A stretch of DNA of 64,000 nt, from positions 94,362 through 158,361 of the forward strand of contig JBKDKX010000009.1 in NCBI GenBank assembly GCA_046344715.1. Direction: 5' to 3'. The DNA comes from CAZAQK01 sp046344715. Lineage in GTDB: Bacteria; Pseudomonadota; Alphaproteobacteria; Rickettsiales; SXRF01. The position numbers and the translations under genes are program-made. Positions 34,601 to 41,913 of the stretch are shown in pieces (position 1 is the first letter of the stretch; each line of letters starts with the position of its first letter). The notes under the pieces were generated by a model. That model worked only from the letters and a program-made list of their open reading frames with translations. It was not told the origin of the DNA and did not search any database.

Positions 34601-36607
34601 CTATGCAGCGTTTGCAAATTTCTGGGGTTCTTGTGGAATCATTTTTGCCAGATCATTTATTTCAAGGATGAGCGATACTCTGCCATCGCCAAGAATAGTG
34701 GCACCGGAAATACCTCTTACCGGATCAGCATTTGCTTCAAGACTTTTGATTACTACCTGCTGCTGACTAATTAATTCGTCAACCACAAGCCCCATTTTTT
34801 GGTGACCACTTTCTACTAAAACAACCAGTGCCTTGCTCGGATCATCCTGTGCATCCGTGATATTAAATATGCGGTGCAGATAAATCACCGATACAAATTC
34901 GCCACGCACATTAATAACATCGCTATGTCCTTCTACCGGACGCACATCGTCTGATTTTGGCCGAAGTGTTTCGATGATGCTTGTAATAGGAATGATATAA
35001 TTTTCCGTACCCACACGCACAATCATACCGTCCAGAATCGCAAGTGTGAGTGGCAGTGAAACGGTAAAAAGCGATCCTTTTCCAGGATTATTGGTTACGC
35101 GTACTGAGCCGCCCATGCCTTCTATATTACGCTTAACCACATCCATACCGACGCCGCGGCCAGAGACATTGGTTACTTTCTCAGCGGTGGAGAACCCGGC
35201 CATGAAGATCATGTTGTCGATTTCGTCATTGGCTGGTGTAGCATCTTGTGCAATCAAGCCTTTTTCTTTGGCTTTTGCCAGTACCCGTTCACGATTAACA
35301 CCGGCTCCATCATCACGAATTTCAATAATAATTCGCCCACCGCGATGCGTCGCGGACAGGTAAATAACACCTTGTGCAGGTTTGCCTGTATTCGTGCGTA
35401 TGTCTGGTGTTTCTATGCCATGATCACAGGAATTACGGATCATATGCATCAGCGGATCAGAGAGTTGTTCAATCACCGTCTTATCGACTTCTGTTTTTTC
35501 GCCAGAAGTAACTAATCGAATGTCCTTACCTAACTGCGCTGAGATATCTCGCACAATGCGTGGCATTCGTGAAAAAATAGTTTTCACCGGTTGCATGCGT
35601 ATACCCATTACCGCTTCCTGCAATTCACGCGTATGTTGCGATAACTCATCAACTCCGCGCATTAGACCAGCATACTTCTCAACAGCAAAATCGCGTGTCT
35701 GCGCACGCAGCATGGCTTCGGTAATAACCAGTTCACCCACCATGTTCACAAGGCGGTCAACTTTATCCAGATCAACGCGGATGGATGTGGTTTGAGTAAC
35801 ACGAGCAGCTGCATCTTCAGCTGGGGCAAGTTTTACAGATCGTTGTGGAACTGCGGCTGTGGTTGCAGAGATGGAAAGGGTAGCTGGTTCTGCTTCAATT
35901 TTCAGATCACAACAATCATTAACAAACTCAAACACCTCACGAATCGAGGATTCTGGCTTATCCGTTGTCAATTGAATAGACCAGCATATATGGCATAATG
36001 TCGCATTTAAGTATGCTATTTCAGGAACACGCGCGGTATATGGAGTAATTTCTGTTTTTCCAAGCTGCGCCAATTCACGTAATATAAGTAGCGGCTCATT
36101 CCCTGTTGAGAAAAGTTGCTCATGCGGTGCAAAATCAATTCGCCATACGCGTTGGTTTGTATCACGCCCATCTATTTCTGTTTCTGATTCTGGTGGGGTG
36201 GCACTTTTTGTACTTTTTATTTCTCCACCAGCAAATTGTTCCAGCTGCGATTTTATATCGGCTCCCAGTTCTGGTGGAGGACACACACCATCTTTTGCGG
36301 CATGGATCATCTGAGTTACGATGTCGGTTGCTTTTAGCAAGGTATCTACCACCTCGCGTGAAGGCGTAACCTTTCCTTCACGCATTGAGTCCAGCAACGC
36401 CTCAAGGACGTGGGTAAAGTTCGTAATATAATCTAAACCGAAAGCACCAGATCCTCCCTTAATAGAGTGTGCACAACGGAAAATCGCATTAAGTGCTTCA
36501 TTATCAGCGGCTTCTATATTCAATCCAAGGAGGCGTTCCTCCATATCTGCCAGAAGCTCAAAGCATTCAGTGATATAAACATGCTTAAACTGGTCAAGAT
36601 CAGCCAT
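34601..36607 (-). CDS. cheA: Chemotaxis histidine kinase CheA
   Basis: The 668-residue kinase has the five CheA domains: HPt with phospho-acceptor His47 in CAHSIKGGSG, a P2-like domain of the WRIDFAPHEQLF type (about 155-240), the dimerisation helices (about 270-335), an ATPase domain with HMIRNSCDHGIE (N box), DDGAGVNRE (G1) and GRGVGMDVV (G2), and a C-terminal CheW-like domain. ATG 36607 follows AGGAA. CheA phosphorylates CheB and a CheY, but no cheY gene is present in this operon, so the output regulator must lie elsewhere. Confidence 0.96.
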   Translation of the reverse strand: MADLDQFKHVYITECFELLADMEERLLGLNIEAADNEALNAIFRCAHSIKGGSGAFGLDYITNFTHVLEALLDSMREGKVTPSREVVDTLLKATDIVTQMIHAAKDGVCPPPELGADIKSQLEQFAGGEIKSTKSATPPESETEIDGRDTNQRVWRIDFAPHEQLFSTGNEPLLILRELAQLGKTEITPYTARVPEIAYLNATLCHICWSIQLTTDKPESSIREVFEFVNDCCDLKIEAEPATLSISATTAAVPQRSVKLAPAEDAAARVTQTTSIRVDLDKVDRLVNMVGELVITEAMLRAQTRDFAVEKYAGLMRGVDELSQHTRELQEAVMGIRMQPVKTIFSRMPRIVRDISAQLGKDIRLVTSGEKTEVDKTVIEQLSDPLMHMIRNSCDHGIETPDIRTNTGKPAQGVIYLSATHRGGRIIIEIRDDGAGVNRERVLAKAKEKGLIAQDATPANDEIDNMIFMAGFSTAEKVTNVSGRGVGMDVVKRNIEGMGGSVRVTNNPGKGSLFTVSLPLTLAILDGMIVRVGTENYIIPITSIIETLRPKSDDVRPVEGHSDVINVRGEFVSVIYLHRIFNITDAQDDPSKALVVLVESGHQKMGLVVDELISQQQVVIKSLEANADPVRGISGATILGDGRVSLILEINDLAKMIPQEPQKFANAA

Positions 36608-36625
36608 GCTTTCCTACCACTTCTA

Positions 36626-37000
36626 TCATGACGACCTGCCAAGCAAACTTTCAAGGCCAACATCTTTGAGAGCGCGAGTAAACGAATTACGTGCGCCATT
36701 AATAGTTAGGGTGCCTCCTTGCGCAGAAAGTGTCTTCTCCAGCGAGGCAATTAGCTGAACACCAGGGGTCGTAATGCTCTCCACATGTGAGGCATCAAGC
36801 ACCAGATCCGTCTTTTCAGAAAGTGGAAGTTGTTTTAATTCAGCGGCGAGAACTTCTACCGTTTCGATGGTCATAACCGATGGCAACACAAATGCTTTGT
36901 ATACACCCTGCATATTGCAACTATTAATAGATATATTATTCTCTTCTATGTTCTGCTGCATTACCAATAAGCATTCCAAAATGTTATATAGTACGCGCAT
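36626..37000 (-). CDS. STAS domain protein heading the chemotaxis operon
   Basis: The 124-residue protein has a STAS fold: FVLPSVMTIETVEVLAAELK, then DLVLDASHVESITTPGVQLI, with the residue before the helix being Thr-Thr where the usual phosphorylated Ser occurs, and a third part ARNSFTRALKDVGL. Such proteins (SpoIIAA-like) often open chemotaxis clusters of this type. A second ATG at 36961 gives 111 residues and may be the real start; neither has a good ribosome binding site. It precedes cheA by 18 bases. Regulatory function inferred. Confidence 0.78.
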   Translation of the reverse strand: MRVLYNILECLLVMQQNIEENNISINSCNMQGVYKAFVLPSVMTIETVEVLAAELKQLPLSEKTDLVLDASHVESITTPGVQLIASLEKTLSAQGGTLTINGARNSFTRALKDVGLESLLGRSS

Positions 37001-37231
37001 TTTATAATTATAAAATATAGTATTGTCTATGAATACTTTATTTACGCGATGTTAATATATGATTTAATAAATAATATTATAGGTTGAATATTATATTTTA
37101 TATTATTTATTCCGCAGATTTATTGGCTGACTGCATATAGTATATTAAAGATTGAATAAAATTTTATAAAATAAATTTATTCACGAAATTATAAAGGAAC
37201 GTGTTGGCTATAATTGCTGGTGTAGATTTGT

Positions 37232-37297
37232 CTACCCAAAGAGGAGTTTCATCACGCATATTGCACATATAAAAAAAGCCCCTTTTGGGGGGCTATA
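37232..37297. repeat. Diverged copy of the tRNA-Ser downstream element (distal)
   Basis: The segment aligns with 39266-39330: both contain CCCA, then GTT(T/C)(-/T)CATCAC, a short variable stretch, ATATAAAAAAAGCCCC and GGGGCTAT. It lies on the far side of the orphan gene 37409-39016 in the same orientation. Confidence 0.65.
37271..37294 (-). terminator. Rho-independent terminator of the orphan secreted-protein gene
   Basis: On the minus strand AGCCCC, extra CC, AAAA and GGGGCT form the hairpin, followed by seven T. It lies 115 bases after the stop of 37409-39016. Confidence 0.75.
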
Positions 37298-37408
37298 TCG
37301 CCCGAAGGCGGGGTTTTATATGGCGGTGTTTAGCGCTATCACGCCGGACGAACTATAAACGCCGCTATTGATTATGCGGGAGAATTTTAGATGGGTGTTG
37401 GTTTGAGA

Positions 37409-39016
37409 TTATTCTTGCCAAACAGGCTTCATCAGTTTTTTCACTCGCTCGAATCCTGCGTCCATTCCATCGAGAATCACTCTGATATTCACGTCAGTAA
37501 TCTCAACACTTTCACCTTGTACCGCTTGCAAATGTGTTCTGTTGGCCGCCGCTTCTAGTAATCGCCGCCCATTCTCTTTCGATACTTTTGCCCCTTGTTC
37601 ATATTGCTGCACAAAAGCCAGATAATCTGAGCTGTTCTTCCCAAACGGGTTATTTTCTCTTGAGTGTTGATCAAGCCTTTTAGAAATATCTTCTAGCTGT
37701 GGTGAATATACGACTTTTTGCTGCATATATGACTGAAGTGCGCTGTTCCACAGTTCGCGCTGATAGGTTTGCGCAAGCTTAGTATTTTCTAATAGCCACA
37801 AATAAATGGTATCCCAGCGGCCTTGCGCATCTTTTGGGGCATCTTTCCAGAATGCTTCGTGCATGTCTTTGGTAATCGTTCCGCCAACCGACATAACCTG
37901 CCGTAATATCAATCGCTGATTTTCAGTAAAGCCAGGTGCAAAAGAGGTTGCTTGCAGTTTTGTTTGTGAATCATTCTTCCCATCGCTGATGAACTGATTT
38001 TCTTCAGCATTCTTTAGCTCTGAATTTATTTCATTTTGATAGCTTGATTTTGCTTTTTCAACGTTACCCCTGACCTTTGACATAAGATCATAGTAGTATT
38101 TTTCACACTCTATATCCTCGGCGGATTGTTTTGGCGGCAATTTGATGCCTGTCACAGGGTCAACAACATCAATAGAAAGGCTCAATCTATTGCCCAATTT
38201 GCTATGCATCCGCCCCGCAGATAAATTTTCTATTGATCTTAAATCGCCGCACTGATGCTTAATTCTACTGGTCTTAGTAATTTCCTTTTTTAAATCGGAT
38301 ATATACTGATCTGCATATTTTTGGGTCATCTCTTCTAAAAGACTACAAATCTCAGCGCTTTCCTTTTGTAAATGTTCCTTGGTTCCATATGCGCTCTTAC
38401 CTGCAGCAAACATTGAAATCTGTGCCTCTGTGTAACCGATGCTGCCAAGCTGGAGAAAATTATTTTTCGAAAAGTATTCGCGGATGAACTTTGCACTTTT
38501 AGAATTATTCTCTTGGCATTGAGATAAATACCCATACGTCATCGGAAGCATCCATAGATAGCGCTTTTGGAAAGATTCTTCAATTTTTGCGAGGCTTCGC
38601 TTCCCAAAAAAGTTCTTTTTGAGCAAATCAAGAAATTCTATTTGCTGCTTATTGACGTCTAAGGAATGAAAATTAAATATTCTATGGTCTTTGGCTTCAC
38701 CAACAAGTGTTTTGCTTCCACCATGGCTAATCCAAACGTCATTAAACTGATCTACGGTTAGAAAATCGGTTGGTTGACCTTTGGGTAGAAATTCCTCACA
38801 AGGTCTTTCTCCCATCCATTTTGGCTTATTAGTCCGAGATCCCCACCATCCATCTTTAGCCGGATCATATCTATTAAGGCAGTAATCGAGAAGATTCTCA
38901 ACATCGTACATGCCTTGATAATCGTAAGTTTGGGCGTAAGAATTCTCAGTTGCCGTGCCCAAAAGAGCCGCGAGAACTGCAGCATTCATCGTTATGAATT
39001 TTCCCAATCTAATCAT
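37409..39016 (-). CDS. Secreted protein of unknown function
   Basis: The 535-residue protein has a Sec signal peptide (hydrophobic residues 9-20, likely cleavage after SYAQ at about 29). The mature part is mostly helical and charged, with a coiled-coil-prone stretch at about residues 300-345 and about nine cysteines, including YCLN, PCEEF and HQCGD, which fits a disulfide-bonded exported protein. I recognise no domain. It is flanked by duplicated terminator sequences and tRNA-Ser fragments, and its neighbours (chemotaxis operon, tRNA) are unrelated. That suggests an acquired accessory gene. An effector or surface factor is possible but unproven. Confidence 0.75.
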   Translation of the reverse strand: MIRLGKFITMNAAVLAALLGTATENSYAQTYDYQGMYDVENLLDYCLNRYDPAKDGWWGSRTNKPKWMGERPCEEFLPKGQPTDFLTVDQFNDVWISHGGSKTLVGEAKDHRIFNFHSLDVNKQQIEFLDLLKKNFFGKRSLAKIEESFQKRYLWMLPMTYGYLSQCQENNSKSAKFIREYFSKNNFLQLGSIGYTEAQISMFAAGKSAYGTKEHLQKESAEICSLLEEMTQKYADQYISDLKKEITKTSRIKHQCGDLRSIENLSAGRMHSKLGNRLSLSIDVVDPVTGIKLPPKQSAEDIECEKYYYDLMSKVRGNVEKAKSSYQNEINSELKNAEENQFISDGKNDSQTKLQATSFAPGFTENQRLILRQVMSVGGTITKDMHEAFWKDAPKDAQGRWDTIYLWLLENTKLAQTYQRELWNSALQSYMQQKVVYSPQLEDISKRLDQHSRENNPFGKNSSDYLAFVQQYEQGAKVSKENGRRLLEAAANRTHLQAVQGESVEITDVNIRVILDGMDAGFERVKKLMKPVWQE

Positions 39017-39164
39017 AGAACAGTTCCTGCATGGCGTAGTTTTGGTGCAACTTTCCTATCGACCCATACTACCAAATCCATTGATTGTCCTGACTAAATT
39101 AATCCGTGTTGGCAATTTCGAGGCTATAGCGTAGGGCGTATTTCTGTCCATACCTTCAAAAAGC

Positions 39165-39179
39165 GGAGGGGATGGGATT
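39165..39179. repeat. Fragment of tRNA-Ser 3' end (acceptor and T arm)
   Basis: GGAGGGGATGGGATT is identical to 39342-39356, which forms the 3' acceptor strand and part of the T arm of the intact tRNA-Ser. Same orientation. It may be a decayed tRNA copy or an old attachment-site half. Confidence 0.65.
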
Positions 39180-39265
39180 GATGGGCGGCCTACTTGCCGC
39201 CCACCGTCAAGCGGCGGCTCGGCTGAAGCCTGTGCCGTTCAATTTTGCCTACTGCAAAATTGTCG

Positions 39266-39330
39266 AACCCAGGGGGTTCTCATCACACACACATTCCATA
39301 TATAAAAAAAGCCCCTTTGAGGGGCTATTT
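39266..39330. repeat. tRNA-Ser downstream element (proximal copy)
   Basis: Counterpart of 37232-37297; it includes the terminator of tRNA-Ser. The two copies bracket the orphan gene. Confidence 0.65.
39304..39326 (-). terminator. Rho-independent terminator of tRNA-Ser
   Basis: On the minus strand AGCCCC TCAAA GGGGC is followed by seven T, 12 bases after the tRNA 3' end. Confidence 0.85.
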
Positions 39331-39337
39331 TGATATA

Positions 39338-39425
39338 TGGAGGAGGGGATGGGATTCGAACCCACGGTACGTTGCCGTACACACGCTTTCCAAGCGGGCG
39401 CCTTAAACCACTCGGCCACCCCTCC
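39338..39425 (-). tRNA. tRNA-Ser (anticodon GGA)
   Basis: On the minus strand: acceptor GGAGGGG/CCCCTCC, D arm with GCCGAGTGGTTTAAGGC, anticodon stem CGC/GCG with loop TTGGAAA, a class II variable arm GTACG gcaa CGTAC, and T arm GTGGG TTCGAAT CCCAT. CCA follows one discriminator T. It reads UCC/UCU serine codons. Fragments of both ends are duplicated nearby. Confidence 0.96.
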
Positions 39426-39483
39426 TTATTGAATTTAGCAACCCAAGCAAACTACTTATACGCTCAAGCGCCGCGAAGGCTGG

Positions 39484-39499
39484 CACTCGGCCACCCCTC
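39484..39499. repeat. Fragment of tRNA-Ser 5' end
   Basis: CACTCGGCCACCCCTC repeats 39409-39424, the D-arm/acceptor 5' part of tRNA-Ser. It lies 60 bases upstream of the intact gene (minus strand sense) and is followed by a T run. Confidence 0.7.
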
Positions 39500-39555
39500 T
39501 TTTTTAGAGGATGCAGCAATGCCAGAGCATAAAAGGAATGTCAACGGTTGGCATG

Positions 39556-40062
39556 TTAAAATACCCCTCTTGCCAGTAATTTAAGGTATAGCCAGCCATT
39601 GCTGCCGCCCCCATGCGCCTGCCGGTGTTTTTGTATCACCCCTACCCCTTTTTTAAACCCTTGCAGGGCGGCTGGGTGCGCAGCCTGCAGCAAGGCTTCA
39701 GATAGCTTATACAGCATGGCTTCGGATGGCGGTGCTTCAGGATAATGGCTGCGGTGCAGATCTATGAGCTTTATCAGTGCCTCCGCCGATACATGCCCCT
39801 GCTCTATCAGAGGCGCCAGCGATTCCAGCACCGGATGCGCACGGGCACTGGCGAGCGACTCTTCCCACCACGCATAGCGTATATGCGCCAGCAGCTCTTC
39901 CGTTACCGCAGATTTTACCGCTGCAATTTCTGCAGCGAAGGCATATATAACATGCAACTCACGGCGGGCATCCGGCGGCACAAACAGGCTAGCCAGAAAT
40001 AAATCCGGCAGGTTCTTTTGCGCCAGATTGCTGCAATAATGTTGGTTATCATTATTTTTCAT
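39556..40062 (-). CDS. Squalene/phytoene synthase family protein, short form
   Basis: The 168-residue protein resembles the N-terminal half of the COG1562/NDUFAF6-like group: DLFLASLFVPPDARRELHVIYAF and EIAAVKSAVTEELLAHIRYAWWEESL. It lacks the aspartate-rich DXXXD motifs of real prenyl synthases, so it is probably not an enzyme. Full-length relatives have about 280 residues, so the protein ends early. In alphaproteobacteria, as I recall, this gene follows secD and the Mth938-like gene; here sodB and another gene stand between on the other strand. A role in respiratory complex I assembly is inferred from the mitochondrial relative. Confidence 0.65.
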   Translation of the reverse strand: MKNNDNQHYCSNLAQKNLPDLFLASLFVPPDARRELHVIYAFAAEIAAVKSAVTEELLAHIRYAWWEESLASARAHPVLESLAPLIEQGHVSAEALIKLIDLHRSHYPEAPPSEAMLYKLSEALLQAAHPAALQGFKKGVGVIQKHRQAHGGGSNGWLYLKLLARGVF

Positions 40063-40116
40063 AATTATTATATATCAATTATTGAAATACCCGACAACTG
40101 CGCTTAAGTATAGGGC

Positions 40117-40827
40117 ATGATAAAAGCAACCAGACGACAATTCTTAAAAAGCATTGCCGCTATTTCACTCGTAACCGCTGGAGGAAAATTTATGTCTAAT
40201 GCCGCAGCCGCAAAACCCGTAACCGGAGGAACTATGCCTTTTACCCTGCCCGAACTGCCATATGCAACCAATGCACTTGAGCCGCACATCACCGCTAATA
40301 CCTTTTCATTCCATTACGCAAAGCACCATCAGGCCTATGTGACCAACCTGAACAACCTGGTCAAAGACACGCCGATGGCAACGATGTCTTTAGAAGAAGT
40401 CATCATGGCGTCTGCCAAGGATGCATCCAAAGCAGGTATTTTCAACAATGCCGCACAGGTGTGGAACCACACGTTTTACTGGCACTCCATGAAGCCAAAT
40501 GGCGGCGGTGCACCGAAAGGCAAATTGGCTGAGATGATTGCGCGTGATTTCGGCGGCTTAGATCAGTTCAAAGAAGCCTTCAAACAAGCGGCAACCACAC
40601 AGTTTGGTAGCGGCTGGGCGTGGCTGGTGGTGGAAGGTGATAAACTCAAAGTCACCAAAACCGGCAATGCTGACCTGCCAATGGCGCACGGACAAAAAGC
40701 CCTGCTCACCATCGACGTGTGGGAACATGCCTATTATCTCGATTTCCAGAACCGCAGGCCAGATTATATCACCACCTTCCTTGACAAGCTGGTGAACTGG
40801 GAATTTGCAGAGAAGAATTTAGGTTAG
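40117..40827 (+). CDS. sodB: Iron superoxide dismutase with Tat signal
   Basis: The 236-residue frame starts with a twin-arginine signal (RRQFLKS, hydrophobic core, AAAA cleavage region near residue 32), then a complete Fe-SOD beginning at MPFTLPELPYA (residue 40). Metal ligands are visible in FHYAKHHQAYV, WNHTFYWHSM and DVWEHAYYLDF. It converts superoxide to peroxide and oxygen; with the signal it would act in the periplasm. Two internal ATGs are preceded by strong sites: 40192 after GGAGGAAAATTT and 40234 after GGAGGAACT. A cytosolic form made from 40234 would match ordinary SodB exactly. Start 40117 has no good site and may be near-leaderless. Confidence 0.9.
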   Translation: MIKATRRQFLKSIAAISLVTAGGKFMSNAAAAKPVTGGTMPFTLPELPYATNALEPHITANTFSFHYAKHHQAYVTNLNNLVKDTPMATMSLEEVIMASAKDASKAGIFNNAAQVWNHTFYWHSMKPNGGGAPKGKLAEMIARDFGGLDQFKEAFKQAATTQFGSGWAWLVVEGDKLKVTKTGNADLPMAHGQKALLTIDVWEHAYYLDFQNRRPDYITTFLDKLVNWEFAEKNLG

Positions 40828-40856
40828 TTGTAACCAGCCCAAAGGGTTCGTGGCAT

Positions 40857-41552
40857 ATGCGGCATGTATTATGTGTTATATATACACTTATTGCGTGGTC
40901 TGCTTATGCCACGCCGGATGGAGGTTTAACCCAGCCCTTGGTCTATTCCGTCAGCAAATTGATCATTGATAAAAAATCATCTTCAATAAAGAAAGAGATA
41001 GATCAAACACAAGATGCAGGCACACAATTACATGTGCCTATGCAGCTTATACTGGATGTCGAGGTAAAAGATGCCCTGAATTTTTATCGGCAGGATGGCT
41101 GGATTAATTTGAGTGCCATGCGCGAAGGTCATGCGGTATTGCTTGCATTTGAGCAACTTTCGCAAGATCCGATCCTTCCCGCTTCAAACTATGCGCCGAT
41201 GGATATTTTAATGGTCGATGAACAGGGCAAAATTACCGAAATTGCGCCATCGCTCACGCTTGCAAGCCTTGAACAGGAAATATATCCGCAGAAACCTGTT
41301 AAAGCCTTTGTTCTTATGGCGAGCGGCAGCACTGAAAAAATGGGTATTAAACCTGGTGATGAGGTAGTGTATTCCATTTTCAAGAAGCCACCGCCGGTAA
41401 TTTCTGAATCAACACCGGCTACGGTGCCAACGCCTGAAATACCTTCCAGAGCAATAACAAAAGTTCCTGACGCTAATGCAGCACCTCAGAAGCCAAACTT
41501 TAAGGAACGCCGCAAGCCTGAGCTTCAGCCTGCGAAAGCTACACCGCAATAA
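40857..41552 (+). CDS. Exported DUF192-like protein
   Basis: The 231-residue protein has a signal peptide (residues 1-18, WSAYA). The middle region resembles DUF192: APMDILMVDEQGKITEIAP, then VKAFVLMASGSTEKMGIKPGDEV, the family's usual ending. The first half diverges from the family, and the C-terminal 50 residues are Pro-, Lys- and Ala-rich and probably disordered. Its function is unknown. It lies 30 bases after sodB on the same strand, and its end overlaps the convergent Mth938-like gene by 14 bases. Confidence 0.6.
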   Translation: MRHVLCVIYTLIAWSAYATPDGGLTQPLVYSVSKLIIDKKSSSIKKEIDQTQDAGTQLHVPMQLILDVEVKDALNFYRQDGWINLSAMREGHAVLLAFEQLSQDPILPASNYAPMDILMVDEQGKITEIAPSLTLASLEQEIYPQKPVKAFVLMASGSTEKMGIKPGDEVVYSIFKKPPPVISESTPATVPTPEIPSRAITKVPDANAAPQKPNFKERRKPELQPAKATPQ

Positions 41553-41913
41553 GGGCGGCAGCCACACGACGCTCTTCACTTAAAAGCACATTATAAGTAC
41601 GGCAGGCAGCACCGGTATCCATAATTTCCACGGCAATGTTTTGGGATTTCAGTAAGGATTTTATTTCAGGATTCAGTGGAGTTGTAAATTTGCCAGTACC
41701 TATCAGCAATAATTCAACCAGTGGAACGGTTTCAATTACACGCTGAAAATCATGCGTGGTTAACGTGGAAATATCCCCAACATCCCATGCTTCACTGCGC
41801 TCTGGAAACACCAGCAACGAACCTTTGATAAACTCATGATTGATTTTGAAGCCACCATCACCATAGCCGGTAATGGCTAATTTTGCTTTGCCAAGAACTG
41901 GCGTGATATCCAT
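41539..41913 (-). CDS. Mth938-like domain protein (NDUFAF3-like)
   Basis: The 124-residue protein has the DUF498 features YGDGGFKINHEFIKGSLLVFP, VELLLIGTGKFTTPL and DTGAACRTYNVLLSEERRVAAALIAV. Its mitochondrial relative NDUFAF3 assists complex I assembly. It follows secD with one-base overlap at 41913, matching the yajC-secD-Mth938 arrangement I know from alphaproteobacteria. No separate secF lies between. Confidence 0.88.
   Translation of the reverse strand: MDITPVLGKAKLAITGYGDGGFKINHEFIKGSLLVFPERSEAWDVGDISTLTTHDFQRVIETVPLVELLLIGTGKFTTPLNPEIKSLLKSQNIAVEIMDTGAACRTYNVLLSEERRVAAALIAV

Larger units (their letters stand above)
37001..37408. other. AT-rich intergenic region upstream of the chemotaxis operon
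   Basis: About 200 very AT-rich bases (37005-37200) probably hold the promoter of the leftward chemotaxis operon. A small palindrome GTAGATTTGTCTAC lies at 37221-37234. Then follow a terminator (37271-37294), a second hairpin CGCC/GGCG with TTTT on the plus strand (37299-37317) and about 90 bases without recognisable features. No convincing small gene was seen. Confidence 0.5.
39017..39337. other. Intergenic region rich in hairpins and tRNA-derived fragments
   Basis: It contains a 15-base copy of the tRNA-Ser 3' end (39165-39179, also 39342-39356), a hairpin GGGCGGC/GCCGCCC (39183-39202), a hairpin with arms GTTCAATTTTGC and GCAAAATTGTCGAAC (39237-39268) and the tRNA terminator (39304-39326). 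The leftward promoter of the orphan gene should lie in 39017-39110. No coding frame is convincing. Confidence 0.6.

Noticed and set aside
37001..37408. Integrase or transposase remnant beside the orphan gene
   Set aside because: No frame with recombinase motifs was found in any of the intergenic stretches; only tRNA-like and terminator duplications support mobility.
39330..39584. Plus-strand frame GGGDGIRTHGT... over the tRNA-Ser
   Set aside because: It is the antisense of the tRNA gene; such frames are well-known annotation artefacts.
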